Shown here: piece after piece, positions 45,660 through 56,779 of the stretch
How the letters are laid out: every line of letters starts with the position of its first letter
Position numbering within the stretch: the stretch's first letter is position 1
Assembly (NCBI GenBank): GCA_038087015.1
Contig: JASBNA010000038.1
Location: 62,001 to 126,000 of the forward strand
Reading direction: 5' to 3'
Length of the DNA: 64,000 bases
Source of the DNA: Cerrena zonata
Taxonomy: Eukaryota; Basidiomycota; Agaricomycetes; Polyporales; Cerrenaceae
Program-made: the position numbers and the translations under genes
The notes under the pieces: generated by a model
The model's input: only the letters and a program-made list of their open reading frames with translations
The model's database searches: none
Told to the model about the DNA's origin: nothing

Positions 45660-46798
45660 ATGTCTACTACAGACTTGAGCGCAGAGATTGCATCCACAAA
45701 CCAAATGCTGAAGTATGTTGCTGCAGCGACTGTCTCGGTGAGAAAGCTATAATCGTAATCCTATGAAAGATCATGCTAATTCTCTTTTCTCGGGAAAGTT
45801 GATTTTGTATGATTCTCTGCTAGGCCTTTTCGACGATATTCGTATTCTATCAATACGCTCACTCAAACTGCCAGACGCTGTCTACATTCTCTCTCGGTAG
45901 GTCATCTTTGCAATACAAATACAGCAGCTACTGAAATGGAACCACTTAGTCTTCTAACTTTAGGGGGAGTCGCTGTCATATGCGCAGACACAGGCAAGTT
46001 GCACCTTTCTCCCAAGACGGTAACAAAAATATAAACTCACATCCTCCGTAGCATTACCACTCACTTCGTGCCATCTCGGACATCTACTCCTAGCATCCAA
46101 ATGTCTACTCTCAATTCTCACCTCCTGTAACTCATGGCTATTTCTCCTACGTGTCTGCGTCATCCCCAGCCATTTCCGTTCACAAACGACCGTAGCCATC
46201 TGCACGGTTCTATGGATCTCAACATTCACTTCATTCCTCCTCTTTCCTGGACTCACAGTCACGGACCTCCCCAACGAGGACGGAACATGCACACTCCGAA
46301 CTGAATACAACAATAAGCTGCTATGCATTCCGTTTATTGCATTGGTCATCTTCGACACTACGACCATGGTAGTCATCTCGGATGGCTTCGTCAGACAAGC
46401 TCCAGGTCGATCTTGGAAATTGAAATCAGTCATGTTGATCCAAGATATGTGCCGCCTGACAGGATTATTTCTGCGTCCCGGACAAATATATTACCTGTAT
46501 GTCCTATACCTTCACTCAAACGGCCGATTCCGAGTCTCATGACTGATCATCCATGGCAGGGCCACCATCGGAATCCACATCTCTAGTCATCCTCTCATTT
46601 ACCTTTGGAACCTACTCCAGATACATAGGTCAATTCAGTTTTTTGGCCAGCATATTCCATAGCATCATGACATGTCGAGTATTCCGACTTCTTAAGCTCG
46701 GTGCCTTTGACCACTCAAGCGGCGTATCCCTTCCCACCATCTCTTCTACTTTAACTGAGCCGGTTGTATTTCAAGGTCTCTCTGCTGTCAGCTCGTAG
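45660..46798 (+). pseudogene. DUF6533 seven-TM gene with frameshift at TM6
   Basis: Exons 45660-45737, 45799-45896, 45950-45993 and 46052-46496 are open (start MSTTDLSAEIAST, exon 2 LILYDSLLGLFDDIRILSIR, exon 4 SCHLG, loop DGTCTLRTEYNN). Exon 5 begins at 46561 with ATIGIHIS. Between there and the RYIGQ position (46561-46633) it is 2 nt shorter than the 13333 copy, so the spliced frame runs into a stop, while TM7 and the tail (SIMTCRVFRLLKLGAF) remain open in another frame. Exon 4 also shows PCNSWLF changed to TSCNSWLF and RVRAIP to RVCVIP. Intron 3 has a GC donor. The lesion looks recent. Confidence 0.72.
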
Positions 46799-48014
46799 GT
46801 CTTTGTGGGTTAAACGAAGATTGTCATTATAGCTGATTTAGAAAATGATGGCACTGCACCAGGAATTTATAGTGCCTGTCATAAATCTCGACAGCGAACG
46901 AGTCTGATTACCTCATGTCCACTGCCGCTTTCGAGACCGTGATGTTCTCACTGTATCGCACAAAATTGTAACGTCTACGACGTTGCGACTCTAGCCTCTT
47001 CTGCAGTTTGAATGATTGGTGATTCTACTACTCTTGTTGGGCATGTAGAGTCAGGTTCGGCCTGCCGTTTACGGAGCCCAGGTAGCGGGCTGTAGCGGGC
47101 CGTCGGCTCGTCAAATTAGCGTCCACCTTGTTTTCTAGCAAGTCCTCCACTCTCAGATCGCCATTTACCTGGCGACCCAGTACTCAGACTCTGTGCTCAA
47201 TATTCTTGCTTGAAATATACTGTTTCTCTATAGCTCGTAGCTTGCCTTTGCCTCACCCAAGGACTCAAACGGGACTCATGGCTGAATCATCAGCGAAGTA
47301 CATAACCAATACGTGCTCCTCTTTTCGTTGCAGTCAAATGTATGACATGGGACACGGATTGAACTTCATTCCCAACCTTGCAGACCTGCCAGCTGGTACT
47401 GGTAGATCCCTGAGAATGTCAACTGCAGCGTGACATCACTTTGGTAGGGCCAGAATCGTAGCTCGAACAATATAGCAAGTAGCATGCGTCAGTGACACTA
47501 GCTACGTCATCTTGAACTTATCTTCCTCTATGAGCTGTCAACTCTTGCATGGTTTACAACACTGGTGTCCGGTCCCTTCCGATTCGACGTCGGGGCTTCG
47601 ATTAGATACTCGCTTTAGGCCATTGAACCGAGTCGCTGTCAATACCAACATCGTCGAATATTCCAGTATTTGCGTACGAACCTTTCCAGTCGAATTTATG
47701 TCCCTTCTACTTCTAGGCTCTTACTCCAGAAGTTATCTGCAGACGAATCAGATATGAGCCACTGACACCACATGGAGCTAGAGTCGGCGCTGGAATGGTG
47801 TCGCTGTCGACATAGTGCGCCGAAGCATGATATGTGTACCTTGATGGGTGTTGCAACTGCCATTGAGGTCTGACGCTCTTGTACTCTTCTGTACATCCTG
47901 TGCAGAATTGTCACAATAGCTCCAAACTACGTATTTTATAGCGACAGTGGCCCTTGCGCTCGGGCTCAAATCCTCTTCCTGGATGCCCTCCCGTTCCCTC
48001 CACCCCGCCAAGCC
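46799..48014. other. Intergenic holding repeat R copy 5 and a single-pass 5' flank without its gene
   Basis: 46880-46960 is an R fragment (ATCTCGACAGCGAACGAGTC). 46975-47110 matches the single-pass 5' flank, and 47456-47690 is R copy 5 (GCATGCGTCAGTGACACTAG, CTACGTCAT). No single-pass gene is present, so only its regulatory surroundings remain here, 300 bp before a DUF6534 gene. Confidence 0.55.
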
Positions 48015-49912
48015 ATGTCCCCTTCCCCTTCCCTACTCGTTGCTGTCGAGGATGTCCGCGCTTCTCTTGGTCCCGTTCTTCTTGGCTCAACCGTTGGCGC
48101 ATTGTACGTATTACGAACTCTAATAGTGCGGAAACAAGGGCTAACAAAACGTTGCAGGCTTAGCGGCATCGTGACCATGCAAATGTTCTTGTACTACAAA
48201 CTTTATCCAGATGATCCTTTCAGCTTCAGGTTTCTAGTGAGTGCCCGAACTTAGATATTCAAAGAAGTAATCTTACTCAGTCCCGTAATATCAGGTCGGC
48301 TTAATATGGTAAAGGACCAAGCCTCATCGTGTCATTCGAGTGCTGATTCTTCCGGAACAGGACCTTGGATATCCTCCACGCAGCGATGGCCTGCGCCTCC
48401 AGCTGGGGATATCTCATCAACCACTTTGGCAATGGGGAGATTTGCAACTGGATAGTCTGGTAAGAACATTTCATTCACTCGAAAGTACACTCAGCTCACA
48501 TATCGAATATAGGCAGGTTACCGTAACAATCATTCTAACGGTATGACGAGTGTATACCTTACCCCAACGTCTTTTAACCTCCTTGGTTTAGGCGTTCATA
48601 ATCTTCATTGTCCAAAGGTATGTCCGGCAGTTCTCAAATGGGTCGTCGTACATGTCTCATTTCAAGCTAGTTTCTTCGCATACAGGATCTTCACATGTGT
48701 GTAGTTATCCCATTCCCTCTACCATTACTTCGTTAACGTGTTGCGACAGTCAGCAAGAGGAATTGGTATGTCATGCTACCAATTGTGAGTCCATATTTGT
48801 CTTGTGTTGCGAGGCCTCCTGACTTGTTGTAAGATAATTCTTGCGACACTTCGGTTGGGTACGAGTTCGCTTTCATCCTCATTCATGGGAACTGCCTGAC
48901 AGATTTCTCGGATATTTAGCTACCGGGCTAGGTACGTCTCTCTTAACTTCATCCACCCATCATCTCATCTCATACTCTTTCAGTCTCGGCCACCAAGATG
49001 TACGACTTTCTGTCACTCAGTGTGGGCCCCTCGATCTAATCATTCAAATCCTCAGGATCGAACTTCAATATTACTCTCTCTTCGTCGAAGAAATACGTGT
49101 GAGTCCACTTCCAAAACCCGTTCTACAACATTCCTCATCTCCATCCTCACAGTGGGTCTTCACACTCGTATTATCTCTGGGAACAGCAGTCGACATCCTG
49201 ATCGCACTAGCTTTATGTTGGTATTTGAATAAAAGTCGGACAGGCTTTGCCAGGTAAGAGGTTCCGAACCTACTCTTCATTATTAGACCCTAAGTGATCT
49301 CTCATAGCATGGAGGCCGTGATTGATTCTATCATTCTGTATACCATCGAGACTGGCGTCCTTACCAGGTCAGTTTTCGCATCCCAATTAGCATTCCGGCT
49401 GAAGTCGAACAGTGATACAGTACCACTACCGTGATATCTCTGATTTGCGTGGGTCATATATATGCACTCTATGATACAGAGACTAAAAAACTTGGATAGT
49501 GGTTAACAATGCCGCATAACCTAATCTTCCTTGGGCTACATTTCGCAATCAGCAAACGTGAGTACTAATGCCTCGTCTCTCTAAAACTGAAAATAATGCA
49601 TTTCCTCTCTTTCATTACGATAGTCTACGCGAATATGCTTTTAGCCAGGTACGTCTCTACGAAGACTTCAAACTCTCACTCACTATCGCCCCCGTTTCTA
49701 GTTTGAACGCTAGAAAAGTCCTCCGAGGCCGATCAATCCCAATCCGACGATTCTCAGACCTCTCTTTATCCTTCGTCATGTCCCAAGGCGAAAGCCACAA
49801 CGACTTGAACAAACAGCATTCATCTGATATCCCCTCAAATCAGCTGACGAAAGAGGTATTGCATATACCTTCGTTCCCTCTGATATCCGAGTTGTACCTT
49901 ACGATTATCTAG
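48015..49912 (+). pseudogene. DUF6534 domain membrane protein gene, reading frame apparently broken
   Basis: Exons that join in frame: 48015-48103 (VRASLGPVLLGSTVGA), 48158-48236 (GIVTMQMFLYYKLYPDD), 48295-48308 (14 nt), 48361-48459 (LDILHAAMACASSWGYL), then exons of 28, 26 and 11 nt. Later exons give LGTAVDILIALALCWYLNKS, EAVIDSIILYTIETGVLT, MPHNLIFLGLHFAISK, YANMLLA and LNARKVLRGRS, ending at 49912. These are diagnostic of DUF6534, a multi-pass family of basidiomycetes. The middle is faulty: the exon near 48838-48935 changes frame, the donor after KMYD is lost, and the next exon is 2 nt shorter than in the paralogue at 58387. I therefore read it as a recent pseudogene, although unusual splicing is possible. 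Confidence 0.6.
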
Positions 49913-50850
49913 GGACTCGGAGAAGAGCTTGAAAGTATTCAATACCGAGTCGATAAGAAGACTAGTGTCGAAGTATATCCTCTTGCTTGAACTTGACGAT
50001 ACTTGGACGTCAAGTAGCCTCTAAACTTTGCTTTAATTTCTTTTTGTACAAAGGCTTGGTGGCGGGGGTACCTACTAACGATTATCTTGGTCAGAGGCAT
50101 TTTTACCAACAGGCCACATTTACTTTATACATACTCGTACTCTACGTCAATAATTGTTCTCGTTTATAGCAATACAATCGCCTTTGGGTATAAATACACA
50201 CATAGTCCGGTTAGTGCTTCCTGGGTCCACTACGCAATGGACAGTATATTTCGGCCACGCTGTCGCACGCAAATATCACATACATATACCTCCAATCAAC
50301 CAACCGTATCTCCATCATCCTCTATCTCTCCAAGAAACTCACTATCAGACTCGGTATCATACCGAAACCGAAACACCGACGTGACATCCGAGTCAGCTAA
50401 ACTCCAATTATTACAACAAGCAGTCTACGGTGAATACCAATACCTTACCATGATCTTCATGATTCTTATACTCATATGTAATTAGAATTCATCTGATATC
50501 CCCTCGAATGAACAGAAGAAAGAGGTACTACACGAAGCTTTTCTCTCACCTCAAACATCCCGGTTTTTACCTTACGATTATATAGGGACTGGCGGAACAA
50601 GAAGGTATTCGATATCGAGTCAATAAGAAGACGAGTGTCGAGGTGTACCCTCTTGCTTGAAATTTATGATACTTGAATGTCAAGTAACCTCTCAAGTTTG
50701 CTTTGTTTGTATAAAGGCTTGGAGATCAGACCCTCTGTCGACGACTCGGAGCATCTTTGATAGAAGGCATTCGTACCAATACGAAACTGAGCCGAGGCTA
50801 GTTCCACTTATGTTTAGTTTATACGTACACATCTCCTGTAGATAAATATA
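49860..50850. repeat. Tandemly duplicated 3' end of the DUF6534 gene
   Basis: 49860-50170 and 50510-50830 align over their length: GAGGTA(T/C)T..., TTACCTTACGATTAT, AGTGTCGA-GT-TA-CCTCTTGCTTGAA, AAAGGCTTGG. Shorter, more diverged copies lie at 51095-51230 and 53745-53900. The first copy includes the last codons of the DUF6534 gene. The function is unknown; this could be a non-autonomous element or local duplication. Confidence 0.6.
50310..50410 (-). pseudogene. Relic of group C DUF6533 exon 5
   Basis: CCAAGAAACTCACTATCAGA through CCGACGTGACATCCGAGTC is almost identical to 51430-51505, the C-terminal tail of the gene at 51405. The rest of that gene copy is missing. Confidence 0.7.
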
Positions 50851-51404
50851 ATCATCATCGTTCATAGAAAGACAGTCGATAATGGTATGATCACATGCGA
50901 AGAAAGTCCATAAAACCGAGATGATAGGGAAATTATGTAGTTAGAGTGTCCAAGTGTGTCCCAGTCCTCTCGCTGGAGCTTGACATTAGGTTTTGAATTC
51001 TTTCTTGAATCCCCGTTCATCGTCCCATTTATCATTATGGCTACGAGGATATGTACGACGTTGCCATCGACCTGTTCTACTTCGGGAGCTAACACCATTT
51101 AGACATCAAGCTGTCTTCGAATTGCACTTTGATTGTACACTAACCTGGTGATCAGACCTCTACCAACGAATAATTTGCTGAGGACAGTTCCAATTATTGT
51201 ATACGTACACGTACTCTAGATAACTACCTTGACATGACATCATTCGTAAAAGAAAAATACAATCAAAGGGTGTGCATACACATATAGTCAGTGCGTCCTA
51301 GGTCTACTACAACTAACTTACAACAAAAGATCTCAACCACCGGATCAACAGTGATTACTCAAACTAACCGCGACAGACGGTATACTCGACGACACTGTCA
51401 TACA

Positions 51405-52567
51405 TCAGCCATCATCTTCCATATCTCCCGTGCCAAGAAACTCACTATCAGATTCGGTATCATACCGAAACCGAAACACCGACGTGACATTGGATTCAGC
51501 CAAAACCCGACTACTATCCATACTATCCCCCGTCCGACTGAACTTCAAAAGACGGAAGGCACGACACGCCATCATATTCTGCATAGCGCTGCTCACGACC
51601 AAGATTTCACCTACGAACAGCGTGCAGATAGATGGCATGAATCCTATGATGGCAATAGCTATATGGATACCGACGGTTGCTCTACAATGAATTGAATTGT
51701 CCGTTATTTTTATTATTATGTAGAGAAGAACCTACAGGTAATAAACTTGTCCAGAACGGAGGAAAGACCTAGTGATCTGACCCATATGTCTCGCGACTAT
51801 GACCGACTTGAGTCTCGACGTCCAAGACCGGGATGAATCATGCATAGTAAGATGCGCCGATATCGCAATGATCACAGCAGTATCAAATACCACCAAAGCA
51901 ACGAGGGGTAGAGGTAGGAGATGGTCAGAAAGATAAAATATAGACGTGCATGAACCCCCTTCGCTCCTAATAGTCTTGATAGTATAGCCGAATGGGAAGC
52001 AGAATGACAGAAGGGTGGTCGCCCACAGGATAGAGAAGAGGATTACGACCTTGGGTGAGCGGATGTAGATCCCTCGTACTCGGATAAAGAACAGCCAGCT
52101 ATTACAGGGCATGGCTATGGCCACGAGCCATTCAACTGGGATTGCTAGAGCTTTGTAATGACAGTAATCCAGAGGCTGCACTATATTGAATCGTCAATAC
52201 GACTTCGCCAATTTAGGGAAAATATCTTACCTATGATCCCTATCCCCAAGAAGAGGTGAAGCGCAGAAAGTATCCTAAATGAATCCATAAATCATGAAGG
52301 AGTGTACGTACACGTATCTAACCTTACCGTGACAGGAAGTACACCATATGAGGCATCGTAAGTGAACGCAAACCCAACATGCGAATTTCTTCGAACACTC
52401 CAAGCATATAGTCATACCCCCAAAGCTCGAAGCTGATCAGGGATCGCGATGCAACACGACAAGATAAAGTATTCACATACCGAAATGGCCGCTATCATGA
52501 GGTACTTCGTAGTCTGAACATCGTGTATAAGATCGCAGACCGAGGTACTGTCAAGCACCACAGACAT
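51405..52567 (-). CDS. DUF6533 domain seven-TM protein (group C)
   Basis: Exons 52567-52481, 52425-52328, 52274-52231, 52180-51736 and 51681-51405 give 316 aa. Start MSVVLDSTSVCDLIHD; exon 2 LWGYDYMLGVFEEIRMLGLR; exon 4 DYCHYKA, PCNSWLFFIRVRGIYI, loop GGSCTSIFYLSD, FDTAVIIAISAH, RSGQVYYL; exon 5 ATVGIHIAIAIIGF and NMMACRAFRLLKFSRT, then an acidic tail ending GTGDMEDDG. Introns are GT-AG. It groups with the gene at 24843 (EE before I/L-R, FFIR, RGxY). Confidence 0.83.
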
Positions 52568-53200
52568 ATCGCACGGGAAGATGGGTTATCCATCCATCCG
52601 AATACCCATCGGCTTTATTGCTTGTACCCTGAACCCTTGGAACCAGATAGATGGACTGATCCACATATCCACGAAGCTGACCTATGACACTTCAGGGAAG
52701 AGTATTTAACTTCGTTTCACGAGCAGCAGGTCAGGGTCTTTGGAGCTTATCATCTTCCGCCAGTGATGAGGCTGAGAGATGGCTTGGAATTGACGTTGAC
52801 GATACTGTAAGTTTGGTTCGAGTTTGTGGATCTAGCTATGTACTATGTAGTGTTAGTGATGAGGTGAAGTGCAAGCTGGAACGAGTAGTAAATCACTCAC
52901 AAAGTGAATCGTATGTGTCCCCAAGACTCTCTGTGCTCATGCTACATACTAGCATAGTAAGATATCTCCTACCGGGGATCAAGAATCGGATCTAGTTGAA
53001 GAGGGATCACGGTTTCGTTGAATCATTTGACCGCCGGAATCATGACTTCGATGATTTAGATGATCAGAAAGCGTACATTGTAGACTTGCCGGTGACGGTT
53101 TATGTCCATGAAGTGCGTCCACAGATCATATACAATAGACTAGAGACAAGAAGGTTGAAAAAGCCGCGTCGTAACATGTATGGGTCCAAGCCAGTAGGTG
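52190..53200. repeat. Segment duplicated at about 56440-57240
   Basis: Matches include GATGAGGCTGAG, TCGTTTCACGA-GCAGG, the group C exon 1-2 region and GGTGACG-TTATGTCCAT. The copy at 56.4 kb is much more decayed, and order and strand are the same. Confidence 0.65.
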
Positions 53201-53232
53201 ACACAGCGGGGATTCAACTCTGGCATCAGTGA
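52684..53232 (+). other. Weak candidate gene in the divergent flank of the gene at 51405
   Basis: Two open frames follow each other: 52684-52995 (103 codons, MTLQGRVFNFVSRAAGQG) and 52996-53232 (78 codons). No domain is recognised. The region is duplicated at 56780-57230, where stops interrupt the frames, so coding capacity is not conserved. The second frame ends inside the MITE at 53202. I include it only as an open possibility. Confidence 0.2.
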
Positions 53233-53689
53233 TGCCAGGGTCGGAAAGAACATCGAGGAGATATTTATTATGTTTCTCACGATGTTTTTTTAAAAAGATT
53301 TTAGTGCAAAATATCTTAAATGTTTTCTTTCAATGTTCTTCCAATATTTAATTAGGAGAACAGATGCTTAGTGCATTAATTTAGGGAAAAATAGTTGCTT
53401 CCTGCATTACTATTAATGCTACATAGCATACTGAGATACACAGGCAATTATTTAGAGTCTTATTTAGACACTCAGGCTGGTATTTCATGGTTCGGGAATG
53501 TCGCCACTTTCCTAAATAGGCATATGCTCTGGTCAAAAATATTGTAAAAATAGGGTAATAAACATTGATAGAAATATTCTACATGTTTCTCCCATGTTCT
53601 TTTTTAATGAACATTATGTAAACAGATAACATATTTCCTCGATGTTCTTTCCCTGGCATCACTGATGCCAGAGCTAAATCCCCGCTGTG
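53202..53689. mobile_element. MITE-like element with 60-bp terminal inverted repeats
   Basis: The ends are inverted copies: CACAGCGGGGATT at the left and AATCCCCGCTGTG at the right, continuing inward through CTCTGGCATCAGTGATGCCA and AAAGAACATCGAGGA for about 60 bp. Flanking TGA on both sides (53199-53201 and 53690-53692) is a 3-bp target-site duplication. The 370-bp core is AT-rich and has no transposase. CAC ends with a 3-bp duplication would fit a CACTA-like or Harbinger-like family; which one cannot be told here. The inner arm CTGGCATCA-G-TGATGCCAG is itself a perfect hairpin. Confidence 0.8.
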
Positions 53690-54382
53690 TGACGTTGTTC
53701 ATAACGAAGATCATGACCCATATCTGCTTACGTAACACTAGTTGTACCTCACAATTATCTGGTGGAAGGATACCGGGATGTCATATCCTCTCGCTTGTAT
53801 TTGACAATACTTAAACTTTCAAGTAACCTCAAATTACACATTGATTATACAACCAAAAAGGATCGAAAGAACATCTCGATCAGAGGCATTCATAATCATA
53901 TCAACGTACAATCGACAATCGAGGTACCGCGTAACCATATCGACAGTCTGGGATTTGAACGATCAGAAAATTGACTCGGACGTTCGTACCATATGGCACT
54001 GACCCGTCATCGAAGGCTGCACCTCAACTCATCCTGCTCATCCTGGTTCCTGGTTCCAAGGCGAACCTCTCTACTGATACTCCCGCTGATCCATGTACCA
54101 AGAGGTAAGGATGGCCTAGATCGCGAGGGTTCAAGCGAACAGTAGAAACTACTAGAAAGCCTGGAAAGCCCTACTGATGGATGATCTGCAAGGAGTGTGT
54201 AGAGGCCATATGGGATGCCATGTCGTATGGGTCCATGACGTAGAGCCTCGAAGACGGGAAGTTGGCGGGGCCGCGTCCTATAAACAATTAGAATCGGTGT
54301 TTGGCGTTTGGTGTAAGCGGGATGTATGAACTGACCTGGTTATTTAATCCTACAGTTCAACTCAACTCGTCCTACTGTCCTA
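53690..54382. other. Intergenic with a diverged copy of the 49.9-kb repeat
   Basis: 53745-53900 resembles 49900-50170 (CTCGCTTG-ATTTGACAATACTT, TCAAGTAACCTC). The rest shows nothing recognisable. Confidence 0.45.
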
Positions 54383-55659
54383 TCACTTGTCCCGATGTGT
54401 GTAGAATTCCATGGGAGAATGCAAGTCTCTAGAATTACTCGTATGGGGAATCGTCTGCAGGTAAATGACTGTATTGTCACTGGAATCCTCTCGTACAGCG
54501 AAGTCCGGGATAGTATTATGGCCATATTGTTCGGTTACGATATCGGAGGAGGATACGACGTCTATCAAGTCGAACTTCAACAGTCGGTATACTTTGCAGG
54601 CCATCAAATTGTGAAGAGCGACTGTGGCGACAATGAGCACCGCGCGGTATGTTGTGGGATTGGTCTCGTTGACTAATCCCATGATGATGGCAACATGTTG
54701 ACCAATGACGCCCCTACAGAAGGGAAAAATTAACTCTGGATGAGTTGCTTTTCGTGAGCATTTGAGTATCAGAACTTACAGGTAGTACAATTGACCTGAG
54801 CGCATCAAAGTCCGGGAGATATACCCTGTGTCCTGCCCCGTAAAGAACGTCCTGAGCCTCGCCCTCCACGAGCGATTCCCACCGATGAACGTCACTTTCA
54901 ACGATATCGCGACAAACACAGCCGTGTCAAATAGGAGAACGAGTAAAAAGCCAGCAGCACTGTAGGGTTTGGTTTCGGTCGCCAGACAGATCAAGTTGTG
55001 AGGGTTCTCGTTGACCTTGAAGCTAATTGGGATGACGAAAGATGACCAGGTGCTCAGCCATAGTCCTGAGAAGATATAGACCATTACTCGGGACCCCCTG
55101 AATATTCCAATAACTCGGATTAGGAAGAGAAAGGCATTGAGGGGGGTCGCGAATGCCAGGAGCCAGGCCGTAACCTGCAATAGGATGTGACAGTTCGGGT
55201 CGAAAGGAGGGGTAGCTAAGGGATGCATAAGCGGACGGAGAGGGAGACTCGGTGTTTAGTATTGGTAATACCTATATAGGCAACTGCAAATGTTATCCAA
55301 GTGAGAGTTACGACCCTAAAGTTCACATAATGCCCATGAATCACCTCATATCAAGTTTAGAGACGCATATTAGACGTACTTTGATGCTGCATAGGTGAAA
55401 TCGGGAATGGTAAAGCGTCTTCCATGAAACAGGCTTATATCTTCAGGAATAGTAATAATTAAATCGTAGTACCACGCCTATGAAAAAGGTCGGAGATGTT
55501 AATATCTTGTGCAACCAACCATGACTCCGACGATAAGTAGCTGACCGTTGCAAGAGCCACTACCCAGTAGTTAGCAACTTGCACTTCCGTCATAATCTCC
55601 ACAAATGACTTTCCTGTGGGCGCGCTGAAAGGAGGGTTAGAAGGAAAGTCGTGATCCAT
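54383..55659 (-). CDS. DUF6533 domain seven-TM protein (group D, most divergent)
   Basis: Exons 55659-55546, 55477-55380, 55315-55272, 55215-54780 and 54713-54383 give 340 aa, the longest copy. Start MDHDFPSNPPFSAPTGKSFV adds about ten residues to exon 1. Exon 2 is AWYYDLIITIPEDISLFHGR and FTIPDFTYAASK; exon 4 has PNCHIL, TPLNAFLFLIRVIGIFRGSR instead of PCNSWLF, loop NPHNLICLATET, FDTAVFVAISLKV and RSGQLYYL; exon 5 has GVIGQHVAIIMG and NLMACKVYRLLKFDLI, then a long polar tail. Exon 4 starts after CCCTTAG, so a methionine-started frame at 55228 is only apparent. An upstream ATG in the same frame (55827) is possible but not conserved. Confidence 0.78.
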
Positions 55660-56440
55660 GGTTAGGTTTGGGATGGTTAGGTTCGGACGGGGAACAGAGC
55701 TGAAGGTGATGAGTTTTGCTGAAGCCTCCTCTTTGCCCAAGAGGATCCCAATGGACCGCGACGAGGCGTGGTTGGGAGCAACATTGATTGATCGTGGTAT
55801 TTGTACAACGGGAGGCCCCATATGCATCCCGTGTGTCCAGTTATTGTTATTCCGTCAACGATCTTTGGACGGGAGTACGCCGGAGGAGTGCGGATAGCGG
55901 TAGATAACGGTCTTAGGATGAGATGAATAACCGTTGTGTCGCTACATCAACTACGATCAACCAGTATATATCAGGTCTCAAAAAGCCCTGATGATATATG
56001 GGTTGTCCCTCGAAGCAAAATGACGTAGGAAGTGGAACCACAAAGTGTGAAGCGGACTGAGGAAATACAATGGCACGTTTTGCTCTCTAGACTGAGCTGT
56101 CGTAGGTATCATATATCAGCCATCAGCGTAGTTGGCCTGTATATGATGGGTATACAGGAAAGGGTGTGCCTGAAACTTTGCGTGGCACGCGGTGATCAGC
56201 AAGCCAAGACCGATTGATCTGCCATGGTCTCCCATGATATCATGTTCACAGCCGATCAATTGGATGAGAGTGTAGGTACCTGTCGGCTCCAGGATAAATA
56301 TATAAGAACATTGTAAGAACATACTTCAAAATTCAAATCAAAGGCATGACCTTGCATAATCGTTCTACATAAGAAATAGATATGTAGCATGATCAGAAAC
56401 GTAGAACGTACGCGATAAGATTATGGCGGTGAGATGATGC
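55660..56440. other. Intergenic, nothing recognised
   Basis: Contains direct TTAGGTT-GG-TGG words near 55660 and an AT-rich stretch; no gene or paralogous block identified. Confidence 0.4.
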
Positions 56441-56695
56441 TGTTTTCCAGAAGGGTGGTAGCCCAAAGGGCCGAGAAGAGAATGGCGACGTTTCGTGAAC
56501 GGATGTAAATCCTCGAACGTTCCAAGCAAGTCCATAGTCATATAATCAAAGCTCGAAGCTAATCAGGGATCGATGGACCATGACAAGGCGAAGTGTTAAC
56601 ATACCGAAATGGCCGGCACCATAAGGTATTTTATGCTCCGAAGATCGCGTACGAGATGACAGACCGAGGTTTTGTCAAACACAATAGACATGTTG
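56440..56695 (-). pseudogene. Relic of group C DUF6533 exons 1, 2 and part of 4
   Basis: CCGAAATGGCCG (56603-56614), GAGGTTTTGTCAAACAC and AGACATGTTGCG match exon 1 of the gene at 51405. CAAGTCCATAGTCATATAAT with CAAAGCTCGAAGCT matches the start of exon 2. 56450-56510 matches the TM4 part of exon 4 (AGAAGGGTGGTAGCCCA). The pieces are joined without the intervening sequence. Confidence 0.7.
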
Positions 56696-56779
56696 CGAGG
56701 AGAGGCGAGTTATCCAGCTAAAGAAGTACCCGCCGGCTTGATAACAGTACCCTGAACCCGCGAAGTTGGCTTACGGCGT

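Noticed and set aside
53202..53689. Transposase gene inside the inverted-repeat element
   Set aside because: The AT-rich core has no open frame of useful length.
55459..55827. 122-codon minus frame as a separate gene
   Set aside because: Its end is exon 1 plus intron 1 of the group D gene; the part before 55659 is not conserved.
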